Origin: Bacillus glycinifermentans
GTDB taxonomy: Bacteria; Bacillota; Bacilli; Bacillales; Bacillaceae
Reading direction: 5' to 3'
DNA length: 59,590 nucleotides
Assembly: GCF_001042475.2 (NCBI RefSeq)
Contig: NZ_LECW02000027.1
Location: 1-59,590, forward strand
A program made the position numbers and the translations under genes. Below are positions 54,720 through 59,590 of this stretch, piece after piece; the first letter of the stretch is position 1, and each line of letters opens with the position of its first letter. The notes under the pieces are model-generated. The model saw nothing but the letters and a program-made list of their open reading frames with translations. It had not been told where the DNA came from and did not search any database.

Positions 54720-54833
54720 CTTTTCATCTCGCGGCTTCTAATATTTTCGGCTTCTTCCTCCGTTTCCCTTCGCCGCATGAGCATGATTTTCCGCTCCTGA
54801 TTGCACAATACAATGTAAAAAGGAGGCGGTGTT

Positions 54834-55277
54834 ATGGGGACGGTATTATCCTTCATTAATGAAAAACAAAAAAAGCAGGTAAATCTGGAGAAGCAGCTTC
54901 TGCGGGAGCTCTCTGTTGAAAAAATCATGGACATGGCAGAGGAATGCTTCGCCCCCCTTTTTCACTTTTTTTCGAAACATACGGATATTTTATATGACGG
55001 CTGTATTGATTTTGCGATTGAAGCATATTTGCTCGGCGCTCAATTCGGGAAGTTCGGCTATCATGGAGAGTCCGTCCAACAGGCGATGACCCGATCTGAA
55101 AAAGAAGAAAAGGAGCTCCTGCACGAGCTTTATGAATATGCGCTGAGCTGGTCGGCCGCTTTCAATATTACGCTATACGATGAGGGGCTTTATTATGCCT
55201 GTGAACGCTTTATCCAAACCTGGTGGAAGGAAGGCTTCAGCGAAAGGGAAAAACGTTTCAAGCTCCGTCTCAGATAA
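54834..55277 (+). CDS. ybaK: YbaK, conserved protein of unknown function (DUF2521-like)
   Basis: A 147-residue cytosolic protein that matches B. subtilis YbaK in length and in segments such as DGCIDFAIEAYLLGAQFGKFGY and the C-terminal WWKEGFSEREKRFKLRLR. The family is confined to bacilli, and its role is not known; this is not the YbaK tRNA deacylase of E. coli. The ATG follows AAAAGGAGGCGG. It lies 99 bases before cwlD, and in B. subtilis the two are neighbours and partly cotranscribed. Confidence 0.88.
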   Translation: MGTVLSFINEKQKKQVNLEKQLLRELSVEKIMDMAEECFAPLFHFFSKHTDILYDGCIDFAIEAYLLGAQFGKFGYHGESVQQAMTRSEKEEKELLHELYEYALSWSAAFNITLYDEGLYYACERFIQTWWKEGFSEREKRFKLRLR

Positions 55278-55319
55278 GATCCGGGATTTCGAAAAGTACA
55301 ATTTGTCCGCTCAGACCGA

Positions 55320-55348
55320 TCATATTTCCTCTCCTTGTCCCATATCTT
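55320..55348 (+). promoter_or_regulatory. Candidate sigma-E promoter of cwlD
   Basis: TCATATT at 55320-55326 and CATATCTT at 55341-55348 are 14 bp apart, as expected for the mother-cell sigma-E (ATATT and CATACANT-like). A 7-bp dyad, CTTGTCC (55334-55340) and GGACAAG (55356-55362), brackets the -10 box. In B. subtilis cwlD is made under sigma-E and sigma-G. Confidence 0.6.
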
Positions 55349-55376
55349 GTAGTAAGGACAAGCGGGAGGGAAAGGG

Positions 55377-56090
55377 ATGAAAGAAAAAATAAAATGGCTC
55401 GGGTTTTTGCTCGGCTTTGTCGCTTTATTATGTTTGTTTCAGTATCAATTCAATAATGATGATTCATGGAAATCATGGAATCTGCCGCTGAGCGGAAAAA
55501 TCATCTACATTGATCCAGGGCATGGAGGACCGGACGGAGGGGCATCAAGCCGAGAAACCCTCGAAAAAGACATCGCGCTTGAGGTTTCTTTAAGAATCAG
55601 GGATTACCTTCAGGAGCAGGGAGCTTTGGTGCTGCTGACGCGGGAAGACGATCGCGATCTCGCCCTTGAAGAAACGAAAGGCATGAGCCGAAGAAAAGCT
55701 GAAGATTTGCGGAAGCGGGTCGACATGATCAACAATTCGGAAGCCGATCTTTATCTCAGCATTCATCTGAATGCCATTCCTTCCGCAAGGTGGAGCGGCG
55801 CCCAAAGCTTTTTCTACGGACAGTACGAAGAAAACGAACGGGCAGCCAAGTTCATTCAGGATGAATTAAGGCACAACCTTGAAAATACAAAGCGTAAAGC
55901 AAAACGGATTCACGGCATTTATCTGATGCAAAACGTAAAAAAACCGGGAGCGCTTGTTGAAATCGGGTTTTTATCCAATCCCGAAGAAGCAAAGCAGCTG
56001 GCAAAACCTAAATATCAGGACAAGATCGCCGCTTCGGTTTATAAGGGCGTGCTTCGCTATTTTACAGAAGACAGGGACCCTCCGGAATAA
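55377..56090 (+). CDS. cwlD: CwlD, N-acetylmuramoyl-L-alanine amidase for spore cortex
   Basis: Zinc amidase that removes peptide side chains from cortex peptidoglycan. With PdaA this leads to muramic-delta-lactam, which germination enzymes need. The 237 residues start with a membrane or signal segment (about 6-23) and carry the Amidase_3 domain. Likely zinc ligands and catalytic residues are H49 (DPGHGGPDGG), E63 (EKD), H130 (SIHLNA) and E195 (VEIGFLSNP). The ATG follows GGGAGGGAAAGGG. A terminator overlaps its stop codon. Confidence 0.96.
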   Translation: MKEKIKWLGFLLGFVALLCLFQYQFNNDDSWKSWNLPLSGKIIYIDPGHGGPDGGASSRETLEKDIALEVSLRIRDYLQEQGALVLLTREDDRDLALEETKGMSRRKAEDLRKRVDMINNSEADLYLSIHLNAIPSARWSGAQSFFYGQYEENERAAKFIQDELRHNLENTKRKAKRIHGIYLMQNVKKPGALVEIGFLSNPEEAKQLAKPKYQDKIAASVYKGVLRYFTEDRDPPE

Positions 56091-56105
56091 GGAGGGTTTC
56101 TTTTT
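56077..56105 (+). terminator. Terminator overlapping the cwlD stop
   Basis: ACCCTCC at 56077-56083 and GGAGGGT at 56091-56097 form a 7-bp stem, followed by TTCTTTTT. The cwlD stop codon (56088-56090) lies in the loop. Confidence 0.8.
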
Positions 56106-56111
56106 ACGTCA

Positions 56112-56141
56112 AAGACACCATCAGGAAAGATATGCTATACT
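56112..56141 (+). promoter_or_regulatory. Candidate sigma-A promoter of salA
   Basis: TATACT at 56136-56141 with TGC just before it makes an extended -10 box. A GACA-containing -35 (AAGACA, 56112-56117) lies 18 bp upstream. It is 37 bp before the salA start. Confidence 0.6.
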
Positions 56142-56177
56142 TATTTTGTAAACGAATACAACAGAGGGTGAGATTCA

Positions 56178-57239
56178 ATGATGCGAGAAGACGATGTAAA
56201 AAAAATAGTCGGCGATTTGTACGAGCCTTTTCTTCAAAAGCCGCTTGAAGAGCTGGATGCTGTGAAAGACATAAGAATCAAGCCTGAAAAACGGCATGTC
56301 AGCGTAAAAGTGGCGCTCGCAAAAACGGGATCTGCCGAACAAATGCAGCTTCAGCAGGAAATCGTTACACGGCTGAAGGAAGCCGGCGCTGAAACGGTAG
56401 GCCTGCGTTTCGAAGAGCTGCCCGAAGAAATCGTCATGAAATACCAGCAAACGTCTTCCGGACAGGAGAGGTCATTGCTGAACAGTGAAAAACAACCTGT
56501 CTTTTTAGCCGTTGCGAGCGGTAAAGGCGGTGTCGGAAAATCGACTGTTTCCGTGAACCTGGCCGTATCTTTAGCGCGGCTCGGAAAAAAAGTCGGGTTG
56601 ATTGATGCTGATATTTACGGCTTTAGCGTGCCGGATATGATGGGAATTACCGTCAGGCCGACAATAGAGGGCGAAAAGGTCGTACCTGTTGAAAGGTTTG
56701 GCGTCAAGGTAATTTCCATGGGATTTTTCGTCGAAGACAACGCGCCGGTCATTTGGAGAGGGCCGATGCTCGGAAAAATGCTCAATAATTTCTTCAATGA
56801 AGTGGAATGGGGCGATGTGGACTATATTATTTTAGATCTTCCGCCGGGCACTGGAGACGTTGCTCTTGACGTCCATTCCATGCTCCCGAGCTGCAAGGAA
56901 ATCATCGTTTCCACCCCGCATCCGACCGCTGCCTTTGTCGCAGCCAGAGCTGGGGCGATGGCATTACAAACAGATCACGAAATCGTCGGAATCGTAGAAA
57001 ATATGGCTTACTATGAAAGCTCCAAAACGGGCGAAAAAGAATATGTATTCGGCAAAGGCGGAGGAGAAAAGCTGGCGGAAGAACTGGGCGTTCCGTTATT
57101 GGGCAAAATTCCGTTGAAGCAGCCGGATTGGGATGATAGCGACTTTGCGCCGTCGGTTTACGACCAAAACCACCCGACAGGCCTCATTTATATGGATATC
57201 GCGAAAAAGATCGATGAAACGATCAGCAAAAAAGCATGA
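56178..57239 (+). CDS. salA: SalA, Mrp/ApbC-type P-loop ATPase and regulator
   Basis: Mrp-family ATPase of 353 residues. In B. subtilis SalA represses scoC and so raises production of extracellular proteases. Residues about 5-80 are a MIP18/DUF59-like domain. The Walker A GKGGVGKST (115-123) is the deviant ParA/MinD type, followed by DADIYGFSVPDMMG and DLPPGTGD. The CXXC iron-sulfur motif of Mrp scaffolds is missing from the place where it is expected (MAYYESSKTGEKEYVFG). This fits a regulatory rather than cluster-carrier role. It has its own promoter and converges with gerD. Confidence 0.93.
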   Translation: MMREDDVKKIVGDLYEPFLQKPLEELDAVKDIRIKPEKRHVSVKVALAKTGSAEQMQLQQEIVTRLKEAGAETVGLRFEELPEEIVMKYQQTSSGQERSLLNSEKQPVFLAVASGKGGVGKSTVSVNLAVSLARLGKKVGLIDADIYGFSVPDMMGITVRPTIEGEKVVPVERFGVKVISMGFFVEDNAPVIWRGPMLGKMLNNFFNEVEWGDVDYIILDLPPGTGDVALDVHSMLPSCKEIIVSTPHPTAAFVAARAGAMALQTDHEIVGIVENMAYYESSKTGEKEYVFGKGGGEKLAEELGVPLLGKIPLKQPDWDDSDFAPSVYDQNHPTGLIYMDIAKKIDETISKKA

Positions 57240-57270
57240 AAAAAGCTTCTTCGGGGAAGAAGCTTTAACG
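57236..57270 (-). terminator. Shared terminator between salA and gerD
   Basis: AAAGCTTCTTC and GAAGAAGCTTT form an 11-bp perfect stem with a GGG loop. Read on the minus strand it is followed by six T, so it is a good terminator for gerD. On the plus strand only three T follow, but it may also end salA. Confidence 0.82.
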
Positions 57271-57285
57271 GCGGACGGTTTACGT

Positions 57286-57852
57286 CTATTTTTCCCCGCC
57301 GCCTTCTTTCGCGGTTTCGGCAGCTGCTTTTTTCAGCTCGTCTTCAAATTGTTTCCTGTAAAGAGGGCTTGAGAGGGTTTCTGTTATCACTTCCTTAAGG
57401 TGGGTTCGAAACTCCCGGCTCTTGACCAGTTCACCGTATTTTTTTGTCATTTCCGGATCCTGAAGGACGCCCATTAGCATCTTTTGGTAATCCGGATCTT
57501 TCATTAATTTTTTCAGCACGGCTTCATGTTCATTTTGCATCGTTTTGGCGAAGCTGGAGGCAAATTTCGGATCTTCAAACACCGACTTCCAAAACTCTGT
57601 TCCTTTTTTGGAAGTCAGCGTTTTTTCAACCGTATCTTTAACCGTTTTTTCATCCATTGCAAGCGTTTGATTCATTTTGTCATCATTTAATACGTCTTGA
57701 ATTGCTTTTTTTCCGTCATCTGTTTTTAATATATCGACAACCATTTTTTTTGTTTCATCATAGTCCATTTCAGCTGCTTGGTCCTTGGGAGCACAAGCTG
57801 TTACAGATAGAAACAGAAAACAGCTTATCCATAGCATTGCGGATTTTAACAT
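57286..57852 (-). CDS. gerD: GerD, spore germination lipoprotein
   Basis: Inner-membrane lipoprotein that gathers nutrient receptors into the germinosome of the spore. The 188 residues begin with a lipoprotein signal peptide ending in VTAC, so C20 would be lipidated. The rest is helical and rich in charged residues, with repeated K-D-P-type segments, and ends in a low-complexity lysine/glutamate tail. The ATG has AAAGGAGC upstream. A good sigma-G promoter precedes it. It is divergent from kbaA and convergent with salA. Confidence 0.95.
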   Translation of the reverse strand: MLKSAMLWISCFLFLSVTACAPKDQAAEMDYDETKKMVVDILKTDDGKKAIQDVLNDDKMNQTLAMDEKTVKDTVEKTLTSKKGTEFWKSVFEDPKFASSFAKTMQNEHEAVLKKLMKDPDYQKMLMGVLQDPEMTKKYGELVKSREFRTHLKEVITETLSSPLYRKQFEDELKKAAAETAKEGGGEK

Positions 57853-57885
57853 GCTTAAGCTCCTTTCGAAAACTCGTCTTACCTT

Positions 57886-57915
57886 TAATATGAATGTCTT
57901 TCATAAATTTATGCA
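57886..57915 (-). promoter_or_regulatory. Sigma-G promoter of gerD
   Basis: On the minus strand TGCATA (57915-57910) and CATATTA (57892-57886) are 17 bp apart, close to the forespore sigma-G consensus (TGAATA and CATACTA). It fits the known forespore expression of gerD. Confidence 0.75.
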
Positions 57916-57952
57916 TTACAAAATATCGTACTTAGGGGTTGGGAAGTCTACA

Positions 57953-58552
57953 ATGAAAAGCCGTAACCTTGTTCGATTTTTCTTTTCTGTTTTAGGAGTA
58001 GGAGCGCTGACGACAAGTATTATCGGTTTTGCCATAGAATGGGGAAGATACAAGGAGCTGTTTCTGTCGTTTGAGGTATTGGAGATTCTTTCGGTTTTGT
58101 TTTGGTTTATCGGGGTGGGCATGATTTTCAGCGTCATCGCCCAAATGGGGTTTGTGATCTTCTTAACGATTCACCGTTTTGCGCTTGAGATTTTCAGATC
58201 GCATTCTTTATGGAATTCGATTCAGCTGTTTCTGATTATATTTGTAACGTTTGACTTGGTTTATTTGCGTTATTTGTTTTTTGGGGAGGGAAGCGGATCG
58301 ATCGTTCCTTATATTTGGCTGCCGCTGTTGATCATGATCATCGGTCTTATTGCGGCTTACATGAAACAAAAACAGTCCTCGAAAAAAACGTTCGTTTCCG
58401 CATTGTTTTTAATGATCGTTTTTACGGTCATGGAGTGGTTCCCGGCGTTAAGGGTGAATGAAGAGGACTGGCTTTATTTAATGCTGCTTCCCTTGTTAAG
58501 CTGCAACGCTTTTCAGCTTTTAATGCTGCCGAAATTCCTAAGCCGTTCATAA
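57953..58552 (+). CDS. kbaA: KbaA, membrane protein activating the sporulation kinase pathway
   Basis: Integral membrane protein; in B. subtilis KbaA is needed for full KinB activity in the phosphorelay. The 199 residues form about six hydrophobic helices, with the conserved FFFSVLGVGALTTSIIGFA start and WFPALRVNEEDWLYLMLLP near the C-terminus. ATG 57953 is chosen by match to the known protein; GGGAAG precedes it. The frame stays open upstream but crosses the gerD promoter. Its stop is 4 bases from the convergent pdaB stop. Confidence 0.93.
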   Translation: MKSRNLVRFFFSVLGVGALTTSIIGFAIEWGRYKELFLSFEVLEILSVLFWFIGVGMIFSVIAQMGFVIFLTIHRFALEIFRSHSLWNSIQLFLIIFVTFDLVYLRYLFFGEGSGSIVPYIWLPLLIMIIGLIAAYMKQKQSSKKTFVSALFLMIVFTVMEWFPALRVNEEDWLYLMLLPLLSCNAFQLLMLPKFLSRS

Positions 58553-58556
58553 ACGT

Positions 58557-59321
58557 TTATTTGACCTCGGAAGATTTGGCATCGGTATTTGCAATTAATT
58601 CACTGATCGTTACATTTTTGAGCCCCTTGCTTCGCAGATGATGAATGATCTCAGGCAGAGCTTCTTCTGTCTGCTTTGCTGAATCTGAAGCGTGTAAAAG
58701 GACGATATCTCCGGCATTTACGGCGCCGCTCACGTTTTCAACAATTTTTTGGACTCCGGGGTTTGTCCAGTCATCGGAATTGATACTGTAATGAACAATC
58801 GTGTAACCGTATTGCTTTGCAACATCAAGGACATCTTTATTAAACTGGCCTGTTGGCGGTCTGAGCAGTGTGAGATCCTTCAGGCCTAATTTTTGAAAAG
58901 AATGCTGCGCCCTGGCCAGATCTTTTCTAATCTCGCTTTTTTTCATTTGAGAGTAGTTTTTATAAGCATATCCCATGCTTCCGATTTGGTGGCCGTCTTT
59001 TTTGATTCTTTTCACAACATCAGGATGACGTTCCGCCCATGAGGCCGACAGAAAAAAGGTAGCGTTTTTTATTCCGTTTGCTTTTAATGTATCTAAAATG
59101 GGTAAAGCTCTTTCATCTCCCCAGCTAATATTGAATGTAAGGGATACCTCATTTGTGTCAGAATCCCCTCTATATATCGCCCTTGTTTCGCCGCCTGTAG
59201 AAAACACGGGAAGAGGGAGCAGGTTTTGCACATAAAAAAAGGCTGCTGTAGCAAATGCGGCAATGATAATTATGATCAGCTGCTTGACCCGTTTGATATG
59301 CCACACATAAAAATGATTCAC
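58557..59321 (-). CDS. pdaB: PdaB, polysaccharide-deacetylase-like sporulation protein
   Basis: Protein needed to keep spores stable late in sporulation. The 254 residues have an N-terminal membrane helix (about 13-30) and a NodB-type domain. Catalytic residues of true deacetylases are altered: N64 stands in TFNISWGDE where TFDDGP is usual. The HXXXH zinc motif is changed to [10 protein letters not shown]. These changes are also known in B. subtilis PdaB, so activity is doubtful. The ATG follows AAGGAGGAG. A sigma-E-like promoter lies upstream, and the gene converges with kbaA. Confidence 0.95.
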   Translation of the reverse strand: MNHFYVWHIKRVKQLIIIIIAAFATAAFFYVQNLLPLPVFSTGGETRAIYRGDSDTNEVSLTFNISWGDERALPILDTLKANGIKNATFFLSASWAERHPDVVKRIKKDGHQIGSMGYAYKNYSQMKKSEIRKDLARAQHSFQKLGLKDLTLLRPPTGQFNKDVLDVAKQYGYTIVHYSINSDDWTNPGVQKIVENVSGAVNAGDIVLLHASDSAKQTEEALPEIIHHLRSKGLKNVTISELIANTDAKSSEVK

Positions 59322-59357
59322 TGAAAAACTCCTCCTTGTCCATGCTGCTTTGTTTTC

Positions 59358-59386
59358 ATCTTATGCTTGTATAAAAAAGAACATAA
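59358..59386 (-). promoter_or_regulatory. Candidate sigma-E promoter of pdaB
   Basis: On the minus strand TTATGTT (59386-59380) and CATAAGAT (59365-59358) are 14 bp apart, fitting sigma-E in spacing and roughly in sequence. pdaB is known as a sporulation gene under sigma-E and sigma-G. Confidence 0.5.
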
Positions 59387-59423
59387 CAATAATTCGCCTT
59401 TAGAATTAAAATAAAAAAGATGG

Positions 59424-59453
59424 TTGACTTCTTTAGGTCGACCGTGATATATT
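59424..59453 (+). promoter_or_regulatory. rRNA operon promoter P1
   Basis: TTGACT at 59424-59429 and TATATT at 59448-59453 are 18 bp apart, with an AT-rich tract upstream, as in Bacillus rRNA promoters. It faces out of the window and would drive the next rRNA operon. Confidence 0.85.
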
Positions 59454-59517
59454 ATTAAACGTCGCTGATGAACAGCTGACATAAAAAAGCTCCAATGAAT
59501 AATTTTTAAAAAAGTTA

Positions 59518-59547
59518 TTGACAATAAAGAGAGCTTGGTGTTATATT
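59518..59547 (+). promoter_or_regulatory. rRNA operon promoter P2
   Basis: TTGACA at 59518-59523 and TATATT at 59542-59547 are 18 bp apart, 94 bp after P1. Tandem promoters of this kind are the rule for Bacillus rRNA operons. Confidence 0.88.
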
Positions 59548-59554
59548 ATTAAAG

Positions 59555-59590
59555 CCGCTAAACAAAGCGGAAATGATCTTTGAAAACTAA
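59555..59590 (+). promoter_or_regulatory. Start of an rRNA leader with boxA-like antitermination site
   Basis: A small hairpin (CCGCT / AGCGG at 59555-59570) is followed by TGATCTTTGAAAACTAA (59574-59590), the conserved boxA-type leader of Bacillus rRNA operons. The 16S gene must lie just beyond the window. Confidence 0.82.

Noticed and set aside
54786..54814. AATACAAT with an upstream T-rich box as a sigma-E promoter for ybaK
   Set aside because: The -35 part is poor, and the start point would fall on the ribosome site.
57785..57952. Open frame extending kbaA upstream by 56 codons
   Set aside because: It runs across gerD's start and its sigma-G promoter with no ribosome site, and known KbaA proteins begin at MKSRN.

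Overview
The window is a stretch of chromosome from a low-GC Gram-positive, spore-forming bacterium of the Bacillus subtilis group. Gene order and protein sequences follow the B. subtilis ctsR-to-pdaB region closely. Details such as the EF-Tu variant, the absence of a ybaC-type gene between tuf and rpsJ, and the absence of a ybaJ-type gene after rpsI point to the B. licheniformis branch; the species call is inference. The window is framed by ribosomal RNA operons: bases 1-16 are the last bases of a 5S rRNA, followed by its terminator, and the right edge holds tandem rRNA promoters and the start of an rRNA leader.

Layout. (1) 199-4755: the CtsR-controlled heat-shock operon ctsR-mcsA-mcsB-clpC. 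(2) 4832-9679: radA and disA (DNA repair and c-di-AMP), a PIN/TRAM membrane protein, and ispD-ispF (MEP isoprenoid pathway). (3) 9760-15261: gltX, then a cysteine T-box controlling cysE-cysS-mrnC-rlmB-rae1. (4) 15325-20465: sigH, L33, secE, nusG, the L11-L1 and L10-L12 operons with their RNA leaders, and an rRNA-methyltransferase-like gene. (5) 20716-32915: rpoB, rpoC, an L7Ae-type protein and the str operon (S12, S7, EF-G, EF-Tu). (6) 33260-48216: the S10, spc and alpha clusters, running from rpsJ to rplQ and including secY, adk, map, infA and rpoA. (7) 48350-52607: the ECF transporter core ecfA1-ecfA2-ecfT, truA, and rplM-rpsI behind an L13 leader. (8) 52608-59321: an accessory and sporulation section. 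It holds a decayed DinB-family gene, a SUKH-leucine-rich-repeat protein, ybaK, cwlD, salA, gerD, kbaA and pdaB.

The first 52.6 kb is almost wholly conserved housekeeping DNA on the plus strand, pointing the same way as the flanking rRNA operons. It supplies the transcription and translation machinery, protein secretion, and stress proteolysis. The regulatory content is dense: sigma-A promoters, a CtsR operator, a T-box, L10 and L13 leaders, a structured S10 leader and several uncharacterised hairpins.

The least ordinary part is 52.6-54.8 kb. There a broken DinB gene and a SUKH-LRR fusion protein occupy the place where B. subtilis carries ybaJ. This is the best candidate for strain-variable biology, but nothing in the window shows a complete new system. 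I found no insertion sequence, phage gene, CRISPR array or tRNA gene.
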